Positions 24,513 through 33,547 of a DNA stretch of 46,082 bases are shown in pieces. Under the pieces are notes generated by a model. It saw only the letters and a program-made list of their open reading frames with translations, was not told the DNA's origin and did no database searches. Origin of the DNA: Nitrospirota bacterium (GTDB taxonomy: Bacteria; Nitrospirota; UBA9217); NCBI GenBank assembly GCA_020052615.1, contig JAGVOT010000112.1, forward strand, positions 1-46,082, in the 5' to 3' direction. The position numbers were made by a program, and so were the translations under genes. Position 1 is the stretch's first letter. The number at the start of each line of letters is the position of its first letter.

Positions 24513-24617
24513 AGTCTTGCGATTTGACATTGACCTCCCAGGGTCGAATAAGGGACGTTACTGATGTTGCGTTGATCGCAATGACAACACAAAAAAGATC
24601 AAAGAAAGGTGACCTGC

Positions 24618-26642
24618 ATGAAAAAGTATCGAACTTCAGTGTTCTTCATCATCCTCGCGCTCATCCTTCTCACGTCGCCGCATCACGCTCTGGCCGACCA
24701 GCAGTGGCACTACCAGGCATCGGCGCAGGTCAGCCAGCCGGGGCTGATCGAGACGGTGCTGCCTGCCGGCGTCTTCTTCGGGACGGACGGCGCGGCGAGG
24801 ACGTCGCAGCTGGACCTGACCCTCGTCGGGCCGGACGGCAATCCACGTTCCTTCGAGCTTTTCTGGAAAGGCGACACCGGTCCGCGCTCTGTCGCGCTCA
24901 AGCCCAGCCGCCTGCTTTTCGACAAGAAGCGCATGCTCGTCTGGGAGGCCGACGCCCCGAAGGACCTGCTGATCGAGATGGCCAAGATCGACGTGGACGC
25001 GCCCCAGACCATGGGGACCGTGAAGATCGAGGGCTTGGACGGGAAGGGCTGGCGCGTGCTGGCTGAGAACGCGGCCCTTTACGAGTCCGGGAGCCCGTCC
25101 TCTGCCGAGGTCAGCATCGCGCCCGGGACCTATAAGAAACCCCGGCAGTCCGGCGGACACTTCGCCGCCGAGATCAGCGTCAAGTCCGGGACCTACCAGA
25201 AGCTCCGCTTGAGCTTCAAGGGCTATGACAAGCGGTTCCGCGAGACGACCCTGCCGGTGACCTCGGTGACGCTGTCGGGCAAGAACGCCGCGCAGGACTT
25301 CGCGCAGCAGTCCGTTCCGCTCAAGTACTCGGACAAGACCGACGAGCATATACGCGTGCTCTCTACGACCCTGCCGGGCCTGGGGCTCTGGATCAAGCAC
25401 ATTGCGCTTTCTACCGAAGCGCAGTTCCAGGGGACCTGGGAGCTGGGCGCCGAGGTGGTCTCCGGCGGCAAGCAGCAGTTCCAGAAGCTGCTCTCCGGCA
25501 GCGTCACGACCGTCGGAAAGAACGGCAGCCTGCTCGAGATCCCCGTGGGCGCTTACTGGGGCACGCGCTCCCTTGTGCTGCGGCTCGATCCAGGCACGAG
25601 GTACATCGGCGGCGTCAGGTCCATGGCGATCACCGTGAACCTTCCTCGCATGATCTTCCACGCCGACAAGGCCGGCGTATATCTAGCTCGGACCGGCCTG
25701 GGGAGCCAGGTGAACATCCAGGAGGCGCCGGGGGACAAGGAGCGGAAGATCAGCGCTGTCGTCGCTTTCTCCGATATGCAGGAGAACCCGCAGTGGCAGC
25801 CCGCGAGTCTGCTCGCGAAGTATGCTGTTGCCGGCGGGCCCTTCGACGGGAAGGGGTTCCGCTGGAGGTCGCGGGTCCCGGTCGGCGAGGCGGGATACTA
25901 CCGGCTGGTGCTTGATCGCGAGGCAAGCCTCCGGCAGGGATCCGGCACGGTGCGGATCGTGAAGGACGGGCTCCAGGTCCCTTACTTTTCCGGGCCGAGC
26001 GAGGAGCGGAAGATCGACCTTGTTGCAGCGACTGAGTACGACAAGAATAAGAACAGGACCTCATGGACTGTCGAGCTGCCGGACCGGTCAACCGACCTCC
26101 GGGAGCTCTCCGCCGAGTCCGACGGGATCTTCGACCGGGTCGTGCAGATCGAGGTGCCGCTCCAGGGGCGCGCGGGATGGCAGGTGTGGCGGACTATGCG
26201 CTGGCAGAATGCGGCCCAGGCCCCGTCGGTCCTGCGGGTGTCGCTTGTGGGCCTGCCGCGGGAAGCATCGAAGCTGCGCATCACCATGGAGCACGGCGAC
26301 AACCGGCCCATCGGGCTTGGCAAGCTGCAGGCGAGCTACGGCGCGCCGGCGCTGCTCTTTCTCGCACCAGCTGCCGGGGAGTACGCGCTCTACGGCGGGA
26401 ACGAGAAGGCCGGGCCGGCGAAGTACGACCTGACGCTGGTGCAGGCCCACCTGGCTAGTGTCCTTCCGAAGACCGTGGAGATGGGGAAGGTCGGATCAGC
26501 CGGTTCAGCGGGGTTCAAGAATGCGTTCGTGGGGATCTTCGAGGACAAGAGCTGGGGGCTCTACGCGGTGCTCGGCGGCGTGACCCTGGTCCTGATGATC
26601 GTGATCGCCAGGCTCTTTCCGAAGGCGGAGCAGGGGCAGTGA
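24618..26642 (+). CDS. DUF3999 exported, membrane-anchored protein
   Basis: 674 residues from ATG 24618 (AAAGGTGACCTGC before it; GTG 24609 is part of that RBS). A signal peptide (VFFIILALILLTSPHHALA) is followed by a long, strand-rich extracytoplasmic region starting WHYQASAQVSQPG, typical of DUF3999. A single C-terminal transmembrane helix (LYAVLGGVTLVLMIVIARLF) comes last. DUF3999 genes usually sit beside DUF2339 genes and the pair is thought to act together in the envelope; the role is unknown. Here the DUF2339 gene ends 9 kb upstream. Its stop overlaps the next gene (GTGA at 26639-26642). Confidence 0.85.
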   Translation: MKKYRTSVFFIILALILLTSPHHALADQQWHYQASAQVSQPGLIETVLPAGVFFGTDGAARTSQLDLTLVGPDGNPRSFELFWKGDTGPRSVALKPSRLLFDKKRMLVWEADAPKDLLIEMAKIDVDAPQTMGTVKIEGLDGKGWRVLAENAALYESGSPSSAEVSIAPGTYKKPRQSGGHFAAEISVKSGTYQKLRLSFKGYDKRFRETTLPVTSVTLSGKNAAQDFAQQSVPLKYSDKTDEHIRVLSTTLPGLGLWIKHIALSTEAQFQGTWELGAEVVSGGKQQFQKLLSGSVTTVGKNGSLLEIPVGAYWGTRSLVLRLDPGTRYIGGVRSMAITVNLPRMIFHADKAGVYLARTGLGSQVNIQEAPGDKERKISAVVAFSDMQENPQWQPASLLAKYAVAGGPFDGKGFRWRSRVPVGEAGYYRLVLDREASLRQGSGTVRIVKDGLQVPYFSGPSEERKIDLVAATEYDKNKNRTSWTVELPDRSTDLRELSAESDGIFDRVVQIEVPLQGRAGWQVWRTMRWQNAAQAPSVLRVSLVGLPREASKLRITMEHGDNRPIGLGKLQASYGAPALLFLAPAAGEYALYGGNEKAGPAKYDLTLVQAHLASVLPKTVEMGKVGSAGSAGFKNAFVGIFEDKSWGLYAVLGGVTLVLMIVIARLFPKAEQGQ

Positions 26643-27799
26643 ACGAACCGGCTGCGGTCCGGATAGAGCAACGCGAGATCGGGCATGATCGATCGAGGCG
26701 ACCTTTGAAAAGACTGATCTCGATGATCCTCATTCTTGCGGTCGTGGGCGCCTGCATGCCGGCTGCTTCAGCGGCGGAAACGTCCGGCCCGGCCGATGCG
26801 CGGGAGCCGGCCAGGCGGCGCGTGGAGCGGGAGCGTCAGTTCCTCTACCGGGCGCTGGAGGAACTGAATAAATCGCAGGGATACGTGAAAGAGACCATCC
26901 GGAGCCTGGAGAGGGATCAACGCCGTGACATCGTCGATCCGTCGAGACGGGAAAAGGACAGCGCCGGTCTGCTGGTGTGGTACCGGACCTACGCGGACTG
27001 GCTCGCGGGCAGCATGGCCGACTTCGAGGCGGACCTGTCCGCGGCTTATGCCGACGACCGGGGAGGGGTGGTCCGGGCGGACCGCTGCTACGCCATGGCC
27101 GACGGCTATGCGAAGCTGGGTGCGCAACTCGATGAACTGGTCGTGCATCTGGACAAGGTGAACGACAGGACGCTGCAGCGCATGGCCCTGCTTCGGGACG
27201 CACTGGCGTACGTCTCCTCCTCCGCGTTCATCGAGGAGCGGAACAGGGACAGGGACAAGGACCGGGAAAAAGACAAGGAGAAGAAACAGAACGAACCAGG
27301 CCGCGAGCACGGGAAAAGGAAGAAAGAAAAGGATGACCTGTACGAACGGTACAAGAACATCACCGACATTGATATCGCGATGATGCAACTGGAGCTCAAG
27401 AACCTCGACGAGCTCCAGAAGCATTTCGTCGCACTGATTGCGCAGGGGCGCATGGAGCAGGCATGGATCGGGCGGAAGACCCTGGATTACGAAGCGCTCG
27501 GCCAGCTTGCCCGGTACGCGGGGAGGGACGCGCCGGATGCCATCGAGGAGGCCTCTAACCGGATGATCAAGCTCTACGAGTCCGACATCGCCTATTTCAA
27601 GGGCAAGGTGGAGGACCTCTCCCGCGCCCGGGCGGCCGTCGTGCCCGTCGGGTCGCTCAAGACGATCGACCGGCTGGAGGAGCTTTTGGACAATTATGAC
27701 GACATGAAGAGCCGGTACGAGCACCATATCGCCTGGCTTTCGGAACAGGCCGGTGCATACCGGGCGGATATCATCGAGGCGAGGAGGGAACGGCAGTAG
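26639..27799 (+). CDS. Exported, highly charged helical protein
   Basis: 386 residues from GTG 26639, whose GTGA overlaps the DUF3999 stop. A TTG at 26705 (GAGGCGACC before it) would remove 22 charged residues and leave a clean signal peptide, MKRLISMILILAVVGACMPAASA, so it may be the true start. The mature protein is nearly all charged helix. Around 195-230 there is a run of Arg/Asp/Lys/Glu (NRDRDKDREKDKEKKQNE..KRKKEKDD), then helices likely to form coiled coils. No enzyme motif is seen. The overlap with DUF3999 suggests a joint operon and an envelope-linked role. Confidence 0.7.
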   Translation: MNEPAAVRIEQREIGHDRSRRPLKRLISMILILAVVGACMPAASAAETSGPADAREPARRRVERERQFLYRALEELNKSQGYVKETIRSLERDQRRDIVDPSRREKDSAGLLVWYRTYADWLAGSMADFEADLSAAYADDRGGVVRADRCYAMADGYAKLGAQLDELVVHLDKVNDRTLQRMALLRDALAYVSSSAFIEERNRDRDKDREKDKEKKQNEPGREHGKRKKEKDDLYERYKNITDIDIAMMQLELKNLDELQKHFVALIAQGRMEQAWIGRKTLDYEALGQLARYAGRDAPDAIEEASNRMIKLYESDIAYFKGKVEDLSRARAAVVPVGSLKTIDRLEELLDNYDDMKSRYEHHIAWLSEQAGAYRADIIEARRERQ

Positions 27800-27823
27800 A
27801 TCGGGCAGGATCCCGGATACATC

Positions 27824-27845
27824 GTAAAAAAAGCGGAATCCCGCT
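27824..27845 (-). terminator. Terminator of the DsrE-like gene
   Basis: Read on the minus strand, AGCGG-GATT-CCGCT is followed by seven T. It stands 41 bp beyond the stop codon of the minus-strand gene at 27886. Confidence 0.75.
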
Positions 27846-27885
27846 GAAAGCGTTCACATATCCGTCGCGAGGGAATAGAGTATGC

Positions 27886-28392
27886 CTAGAATATCGGGAT
27901 GTAGGCATATCCCTTGCCCTGGTATCCCGTAAGGGAAATAAAGGTGTTGCCAACCACCTTGATCTCCGGGTAGATAGTGGCGGTGTCTACTTTCTTCATC
28001 CTCGCGGCGACCGAGCACGCTTCGAGCTTCACGCCGAGGTCCTTCAGGTCCTTGATCAGCAATGCGACCTCGTCATATTTGGCCTGCTGCCGCCCGGGCA
28101 CCTTTTCGCGATTCTTCGATACGAGAATAATCGCCGGCCCCCGGAACGCCACGACCAGGTCCGGTTTGACCCCCTGCCTTACAAGCCCTTCGTGCGTCTC
28201 CTCGATGATGGACAGATACAGGGCCAGTTTGCCGGCGTCCCCGATAGTCACGTCAAAGACGGCCTTGCCGGCGGTCACGTCTTTCAACGCATCTGCATCA
28301 TCGACCGCCGCCGCCGTCACGGGAATCACCGCGATTGCCAGCATCGCCAGCACGACAGCGTAGTACCGGGACATATTCATCAACCGTGCCAT
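27886..28392 (-). CDS. Exported DsrE/DsrF-like protein
   Basis: 168 residues, ATG at 28392 after GAGGAGGTGCTCT. A signal peptide (YYAVVLAMLAIAVIPVTAAA) precedes a DsrE-like domain: KAVFDVTIGDAGKLALYLSIIEETHEGLVRQGVKPDLVVAFRGPAI and a C-terminal LKDLGVKLEACSVAARMKKVDTATIYPEIKVVGN, with one Cys (EACS) at the position where DsrE-family proteins often carry a sulfur-transfer Cys. Periplasmic DsrE-like proteins are common in sulfur- and metal-reducing bacteria, but their role is unclear. An extended -10 lies upstream (28467-28475) and a terminator downstream, so it is monocistronic. Confidence 0.8.
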   Translation of the reverse strand: MARLMNMSRYYAVVLAMLAIAVIPVTAAAVDDADALKDVTAGKAVFDVTIGDAGKLALYLSIIEETHEGLVRQGVKPDLVVAFRGPAIILVSKNREKVPGRQQAKYDEVALLIKDLKDLGVKLEACSVAARMKKVDTATIYPEIKVVGNTFISLTGYQGKGYAYIPIF

Positions 28393-28466
28393 AGAGCACC
28401 TCCTCGGGGTCCGCCGAAACCTCGCCGCCAGGTTCCGCGCGGGGTTTTCCCTTCCTCGTTACTTCG

Positions 28467-28475
28467 ATTATATCA
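28467..28475 (-). promoter_or_regulatory. Extended -10 promoter of the DsrE-like gene
   Basis: On the minus strand the sequence reads TGA-TATAAT, an extended -10, 75 bp before the start codon. No good -35 is visible. The rest of the 28393-28760 gap shows only this promoter and the plus-strand one near 28711. Confidence 0.5.
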
Positions 28476-28710
28476 CGGGCAGCAGGGGCTCAGGGGTATC
28501 ATTGGGGCGTCGTTTCTCCGTATGCGATGCAATGATCTCATGATCGGCAGAAAAGAGACATCGTCTTGCGTAATGGGGAACGGGCGACAGGGCCGGAAGT
28601 GAATAGGACGCTGTCTGCGCTGCCCGACGAACAGGCTGCCGCAGAACTATCCGGGGTATGCCGGAACCGGAGGCAGCGACTGAATATCAGGGGGCCGGTG
28701 GAATATGGGG

Positions 28711-28716
28711 TATAAT
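28711..28716 (+). promoter_or_regulatory. Candidate -10 of the small exported protein gene
   Basis: TATAAT lies 44 bp before ATG 28761. No convincing -35 is seen 16-18 bp upstream, so the promoter may be weak or need an activator. Confidence 0.4.
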
Positions 28717-28760
28717 AAGAATAAAAAGCATCGGGAAGTCGATCTCGCAGAGGAGGGATC

Positions 28761-29066
28761 ATGAACATCATCGGGAAAATGGCGCTTGTTCTTGCCGCGT
28801 TGTCGCTGCTGGTCCTGTCCGGCGCCGCGGCCGCGGAAGAAAAGATCAGCGGCACGGTAAAGAGCATAGACCTTGAAACGAGAACGATCGTCATCACCAC
28901 CGTCAATGGACCGGAGGTGGTGATCACCATCAGTGATGAAGACACCGGGACCCTGAACAAGTTCAAGGAGAAACGGATCATAGTGGACGACGCAGTGCGG
29001 GTGAAATATGTTGTCAAGGACGGAAAGAACGTGGCGACGTCCTTCAGAAAGACCGCGGGATGCTGA
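28761..29066 (+). CDS. Small exported beta-rich protein
   Basis: 101 residues, ATG 28761 after GAGGAGGGATC. A signal peptide (MALVLAALSLLVLSGAAAA) precedes ~75 residues of alternating strands: KISGTVKSIDLETRTIVITTVNGPEVVITISDEDTG and AVRVKYVVKDGKNVATSF. This is the pattern of a small OB-like barrel, similar to DUF5666-type exported domains. A single Cys is the last residue. Function is unknown. It has its own promoter and stands alone. Confidence 0.72.
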   Translation: MNIIGKMALVLAALSLLVLSGAAAAEEKISGTVKSIDLETRTIVITTVNGPEVVITISDEDTGTLNKFKEKRIIVDDAVRVKYVVKDGKNVATSFRKTAGC

Positions 29067-29071
29067 CGGAT

Positions 29072-29254
29072 TTATGAACATACAGCTTCATCGGCGCAAA
29101 CGCGGTCGGAATTGATCTGTAGTTGTCGGCGTTGCCGATGGGAACTCACCGCTGAGAAGAACTCGATGCCGTCCATGACCGGCATATTCACGTCCGAAAC
29201 GATGCCATCGAAGTGCTTTTCCCGCACCCTGTCCGGGGCCTTTTGCAGCGCCAC
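29072..29254 (-). pseudogene. Fragment of a CheY-like response regulator receiver
   Basis: The minus strand encodes DRVREKHFDGIVSDVNMPVMDGIEFFSAV, the phosphoacceptor strand and helix of a receiver domain (Asp in SDVNMP). Neither the N-terminal acidic pair nor the C-terminal Thr and Lys motifs follow. After ~35 receiver-like residues the frame becomes unrelated. It is a relic of a regulator gene inside the 560-bp gap 29067-29627, which otherwise holds a terminator-like hairpin and a CCGATC/GATCGG hairpin near 29530-29550. Confidence 0.6.
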
Positions 29255-29348
29255 TATTCCCGATCAGGACCAGTTGAATCCAGGAGGGGAGAAAGAGCAG
29301 ACCTTGGAATCGACATTCTCTCCAGCCCGGACGAATGAAACGGCAAAA

Positions 29349-29373
29349 GGCCGGAGTGAGCTCCTCTCCGGCC
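29349..29373 (+). terminator. Terminator-like hairpin (GGCCGGAG family)
   Basis: GGCCGGAG (29349-29356) pairs with CTCCGGCC (29366-29373) around a 9-nt loop. AAAA precedes it and CTTCT follows, so the T tract is poor. It belongs to the hairpin family at 2941, 36842, 42161 and 44833. Confidence 0.55.
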
Positions 29374-29627
29374 CTTCTGCCGGTCCCGCCGCAAAACCGG
29401 GCCGCGTCCTGTAATTTGACATTCGCGGTATTCAGTGCTACTGTTGCTGCGTTACGTCATGCTGAACACCTCCAGCATTCCTGAATTACTGCCTCATGAC
29501 CAATCATTATCATCTGCCGCCCGAGACGCCCGATACCGATCTTTCGATCGGCTTGCGTCGCCGGATGAGCACTGCAGATGACGTACTATAGATTTGCGAT
29601 TGAAATTTTCGTGGAGGTTCATGCGCG

Positions 29628-32450
29628 ATGACCTTAAACAACAAAAAGACGGTTTGCAGCATCGGGCCAGGAATCCCTTTTTTGGCTCTCTTTTCGTTTT
29701 TGTACGGCTGCTCGCTGATGATCTGCCTTTTGCTCATATCCGCTTCTCTTTCCCGTAACGCCTTTGCCGGTGAAAAGGCGTGGCTCGGGGCAGAGGTGCA
29801 GCCGGTGCCCGGGGCAACCCAGCTGCGTCGCCGGGTCGTCGTTGACGAGATCGGCGCAGGTGAGGGCGGTGTCCTTGTGTCCGCAGTGGCAAAAGGAAGC
29901 CCCGCGGAACAGATGGGCGTACAGAAGAATGATGTCATTCTTTCTTTCAACAACAAGCGTATGAAGACCCCGACTGAATTTAACGATGCCCTTTCCGCAG
30001 CAAGCCCGGGAGACAAGGTAGTTCTCCTGATCTACCGCACGCGGGCCCAATTGACCCTGGAAGGAACGATGGGACGACCGCCCGTGCCCGACGAAACGGG
30101 GCAAATATCAAAACCTTCAAGGGAAGCCGGTCAAGCGAGTGCCGCCAGATCCGCCAGGATCTTTGCGCCTACAGGACAGGAGGCAATCAGATCGGTAGCT
30201 GTTTCTCCCGACGGGAAATACTGCGTTTCGGGCGGGAAAAATGCTCTCAAGCTCTGGGATATTGCAACGGGCAGGGAGATAAGGACATTCAAGGGAGACG
30301 GTGACGCCACCTATGCATCCTTTGCAGCTGACTATTCAGTGGCCTTTTCTTCTGACGGCAGATATGTTCTGTCAGGGAGCGTGTATCACCACGCAAAGAT
30401 CTGGGATGTCGCAACAGGAAAGGAAATGCGGATCTTTTACGGTCCTACTGACGGGAATGGGACCGTGGCTTTCTCTCCCGATGGAAAGTATGCCCTGTTC
30501 ACGGGAAGCAGGAATCATTATCTCGGCCTCTGGGATGTTGAATCCGGCAGGGGGATCGCGCCATTACGAGGGCATACCGACAGGGTTCACACAGTGACCT
30601 TTTCACCTGACAGCAGGTATGCCCTTTCAGCGAGCGGGACCACTATCAAGCTCTGGGATATCGCGAAGGGCAGCGAAATAAGGACCTTTGAGCGCCAAAA
30701 ATGGTGGATCAGCTCCGTTGTCTTCTCGCCTGACGGCAGGCATGCCCTTTCCGGGAGCGGGCACACCCTGAAGCTCTGGGATATCGCGACGGGCAGGGAA
30801 GTAAAGACCTTTTCCGACGGGAAAGGACCGATGATCTCCGTGGCCTTTTCGCCTGACGGGCAGCAGGCTTTGTCAGGACTGCAGGACGGCGCCATCGTGC
30901 TCTGGGATGTCGCAACAGGCAAGGAGATAAGATCAGTTACGGGGCATACGGGCCGGGTCAACTCGATAACGGTTTCCCGCGATGGGAGAAGTTTTTTGTC
31001 CGGAGGCTCGGACGGCACAATGCGGCAATGGGACGCAAAAACAGGCACGGAGATCGCCCAGTTCATAGGTCTAAAAGACAACGAGTGGATAGCGCTCACT
31101 TCTGAGGGCTATTACAATTCCTCCCTGAACGCCCATAAATATCTCAATATTCGTATGGATGACAAGGTCTACGCCATAGACCAGTTCTACGATGTCTTTT
31201 ATCGTCCTGACATTGTCGCGGCCAAACTGCGAGGCGATGATATAAGCAACCTTATCACCCTTACCCTGGACGACGCGCTCAGGAATCCTCCCCCGACTGT
31301 TGAGTTCACCCCGGTGCCACGCGCGACCGATCAGCCGAAGGTCAGCGTCTGCTATCAGGTAAAGAGCACGGGAGGCGGGATCGGAGAGGTGAGGCTGTTC
31401 CATAACGGCAAGCTCATAGCATCCGACGGTTTTTACCGGGACATCGCGAAATTGACCGCGGCAAAAACGCAGCTCGCGGCCCTGACGAGCAAGGCCATCC
31501 ATGACGACATGCGCGGGGTGATCATACAAGGAAAGGCGGGTACGACCCCGATCGTCAGCAGGTCCAAGGGAGAGCTTGTCAAAGAGTGCAAGGAAGTGGA
31601 AAGTGTCTCGGGAGAGAACGAGGTGAGCGTCGCTGCCTTTAACAGCCGGAATACCGTCCAGAGCTCCATGAAGACCTCCACCTTTAACGCGAACATCAGG
31701 GAAGAAGAGCCCCATCTCTACATCCTTTCCATCGGCATCGACCAGTATAGGGACAGCGGAGTCAATCTTAAATATGCCGTGAAGGATTCACGGGACATCG
31801 AACAAAGGCTCGTGAAGCAGGCCGCCACGATCTATAAGCCCCGGAACATCCACCATGCGGCGCTGACCGACAAGGCCGCCACCAAGACAGCGATCACTGC
31901 CAGGATCAACGAGCTGTCGCAGAAGATACGCCCGACGGACAGCTTCATCTTCTTTGCGGCGGGGCACGGCATTCTCCTGCAGAACCAGTACTACCTGCTT
32001 ACGACGGAATTTGACGGAAAGGTAAATGATAAGAACCTCATCAGTTCGAACGAGATCGTCGAGATGTCGAAGAAAGTAAGGTCCCTGGGCCAGCTGTTCA
32101 TATTCGACACCTGCCACGCAGGGGGCGTCGACTCCATCGTGAGCGGGCTGTATGATGCACGGATGTCCGTGCTGGCAAAGAAGATGGGGCTTCATATCTA
32201 CGCCTCGGCAAGCTCAAAAGAGGCGGCAATGGACGGGTATCAGGGAAACGGGCTCTTTACGCATACCCTCCTTGACGGACTGAACAACAATAAGGGGGCA
32301 GATACGAACAGCGACACCAGGGTCAGCCTGGTGGAGCTCGGGGAATACTCCAAGACCTCGACAGCGGAAATATCAAAGAAGACGGGACACGCCCAGACGC
32401 CGTTGATCATAAACTACGGAAAGGACTATGGGGTCTATATTTTGAGATAG
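29628..32450 (+). CDS. Exported PDZ - WD40 propeller - caspase (C14) protein
   Basis: 940 residues. A hydrophobic N-terminal segment (~22-42, SLMICLLLISASLSRNAFAG) is a probable signal peptide. A PDZ domain follows (~70-140: GVLVSAVAKGSPAEQMGVQKNDVILSFN). Seven WD40 repeats come next (~185-480), each ending in variants of LWDIATG (LWD, IWD, LWD, LWD, LWD, LWD, QWD), a full propeller. A linker with Ig-like strands leads to a caspase-like peptidase domain: catalytic His780 in FAAGHGILL and Cys829 in IFDTCHAGG. Such proteases cut after Arg, Lys or Asp. The fusion of an export signal and PDZ to WD40-caspase is unusual, as bacterial WD40-caspases are often cytosolic. ATG 29628 lacks a strong RBS. 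Confidence 0.9.
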   Translation: MTLNNKKTVCSIGPGIPFLALFSFLYGCSLMICLLLISASLSRNAFAGEKAWLGAEVQPVPGATQLRRRVVVDEIGAGEGGVLVSAVAKGSPAEQMGVQKNDVILSFNNKRMKTPTEFNDALSAASPGDKVVLLIYRTRAQLTLEGTMGRPPVPDETGQISKPSREAGQASAARSARIFAPTGQEAIRSVAVSPDGKYCVSGGKNALKLWDIATGREIRTFKGDGDATYASFAADYSVAFSSDGRYVLSGSVYHHAKIWDVATGKEMRIFYGPTDGNGTVAFSPDGKYALFTGSRNHYLGLWDVESGRGIAPLRGHTDRVHTVTFSPDSRYALSASGTTIKLWDIAKGSEIRTFERQKWWISSVVFSPDGRHALSGSGHTLKLWDIATGREVKTFSDGKGPMISVAFSPDGQQALSGLQDGAIVLWDVATGKEIRSVTGHTGRVNSITVSRDGRSFLSGGSDGTMRQWDAKTGTEIAQFIGLKDNEWIALTSEGYYNSSLNAHKYLNIRMDDKVYAIDQFYDVFYRPDIVAAKLRGDDISNLITLTLDDALRNPPPTVEFTPVPRATDQPKVSVCYQVKSTGGGIGEVRLFHNGKLIASDGFYRDIAKLTAAKTQLAALTSKAIHDDMRGVIIQGKAGTTPIVSRSKGELVKECKEVESVSGENEVSVAAFNSRNTVQSSMKTSTFNANIREEEPHLYILSIGIDQYRDSGVNLKYAVKDSRDIEQRLVKQAATIYKPRNIHHAALTDKAATKTAITARINELSQKIRPTDSFIFFAAGHGILLQNQYYLLTTEFDGKVNDKNLISSNEIVEMSKKVRSLGQLFIFDTCHAGGVDSIVSGLYDARMSVLAKKMGLHIYASASSKEAAMDGYQGNGLFTHTLLDGLNNNKGADTNSDTRVSLVELGEYSKTSTAEISKKTGHAQTPLIINYGKDYGVYILR

Positions 32451-32511
32451 AAGGGACGTGCGGAGGCGGGCCAAAGAAAATAGATCATTCGGTCAGGGAT
32501 GCTTGATCCCT

Positions 32512-32560
32512 GCGAATTGGAATCCCCCGGCTCCCGCCGGGGGAGAAATGCGGAATTCGC
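32512..32560. repeat. Nested palindrome (possible repeat or terminator)
   Basis: An inner stem CCCCCGGC (32524-32531), loop TCCC, GCCGGGGG (32536-32543) sits inside outer arms GCGAATT (32512-32518) / AATTCGC (32554-32560). It lies 61 bp after the caspase gene and no T run follows. Its layout resembles the hairpin repeats in the hydrolase gene (GGGGGAG or GGGGAAT after the stem). Confidence 0.5.
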
Positions 32561-32639
32561 GGGAGGTCTTGTTCAGGCAAATGGCGAGGGCATCTTTGGC
32601 GACGCTGCTTCTATCTGTGTGCCCAAAGATCTTGTCCTC

Positions 32640-33440
32640 CTACCTCATGTCTCTTGAATCGCGGTCTCTTCCCGATTCGTCGGTTTTCTCCTTTTTCCCG
32701 GGCTTGCCTTGCCCCTTCTCTCCCTTCTGTGCAGGGCCGCCTTGAGGGCTTTTGTTCTTTGCGGGCCGGAGCTGCTGCCGTTCACCCTTTCCGTGCTCTT
32801 CCGGGCGAACCTTTGTCCGGCGCTGCTGCTCCGGTTTCCGGACCTGAGGCCCTCTTTTTTCGTCCTGTCTCGTTCGCTCCTGCATTTGCTGCCGATGCTG
32901 CTGAACCTCCGGTCTCTTCTGGTATTGCTCTTCCCGTTGACGCCTGAGTTCCTGTCTCTGCTGTTGCGGGCGCGGGGTATAGCCCTGGACGCCCCAGGTT
33001 CTCTGCCGCTCCCAGTACCGCTCCCTGTCCCAGGTCTTCCAGTTCCTCTGAAGATGCTGGTGCGGGATCCGCTCGTAGGCCCACCGGTGTCCGTACCAAT
33101 TCTGGTTGCTGTAGTATATTCTCCAGCCCGGGTCCACATCATAATAGAAGACCGGCACGCCGCCGTAATAACCCCACCCCCGGTCATAATAATAGGAGCG
33201 ATACCAGCCGCCTCCCCAGGGGCGCCACCACCAGCCGCCCCAGAAGAAGAGGTCTGCCTCTATATCCGGGACCACGTACACGCCGATCGTGTCAGGCAGC
33301 ACGATCACTGCCGGAGGCGCTCCGAATATGATGGGCGGCGGCAGAGAGATCCCGATGCTTACATTTACCTCTGCCCCTGCCTGAAGAGGAACGAAACATG
33401 CCAACAGAAGGATGATCGCCACGATAACCGACTTTTTCAT
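32640..33440 (-). CDS. Exported aromatic-rich protein (YXWGXW-type) with charged tail
   Basis: 266 residues, ATG at 33440 after AAGGAGAAAGCAAA. A signal peptide (VIVAIILLLACFVPLQAGA) is followed by a Pro-rich part (SIGISLPPPIIFGAPPAVIVLP), then a Trp/Tyr/Gly-rich middle (WGGWWWRPWGGGWYRSYYYD and GWGYYGGVPVFYYDVDPGW), as in the YXWGXW-repeat proteins common in deltaproteobacteria. The last ~120 residues are Arg/Gln/Lys/Glu-rich and low-complexity. It is probably secreted or in the outer envelope; no enzyme motif is present. Confidence 0.72.
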   Translation of the reverse strand: MKKSVIVAIILLLACFVPLQAGAEVNVSIGISLPPPIIFGAPPAVIVLPDTIGVYVVPDIEADLFFWGGWWWRPWGGGWYRSYYYDRGWGYYGGVPVFYYDVDPGWRIYYSNQNWYGHRWAYERIPHQHLQRNWKTWDRERYWERQRTWGVQGYTPRPQQQRQELRRQREEQYQKRPEVQQHRQQMQERTRQDEKRGPQVRKPEQQRRTKVRPEEHGKGERQQLRPAKNKSPQGGPAQKGEKGQGKPGKKEKTDESGRDRDSRDMR

Positions 33441-33547
33441 TTTGCTTTCTCCTTGATTGCTTTCCGTGATTTCCTATGCACCCGTCTTCCTTTCAATTAT
33501 ATCTTATCCTGGATAGAACAATAGCCTCGAGAAATATAAAAATGAGC

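Noticed and set aside
32640-33440. Plus-strand frame 32709-33524 as a Leu/Pro-rich membrane protein
   Set aside because: The minus strand has an RBS, a signal peptide and a recognisable aromatic-rich composition; the plus frame is its complement.
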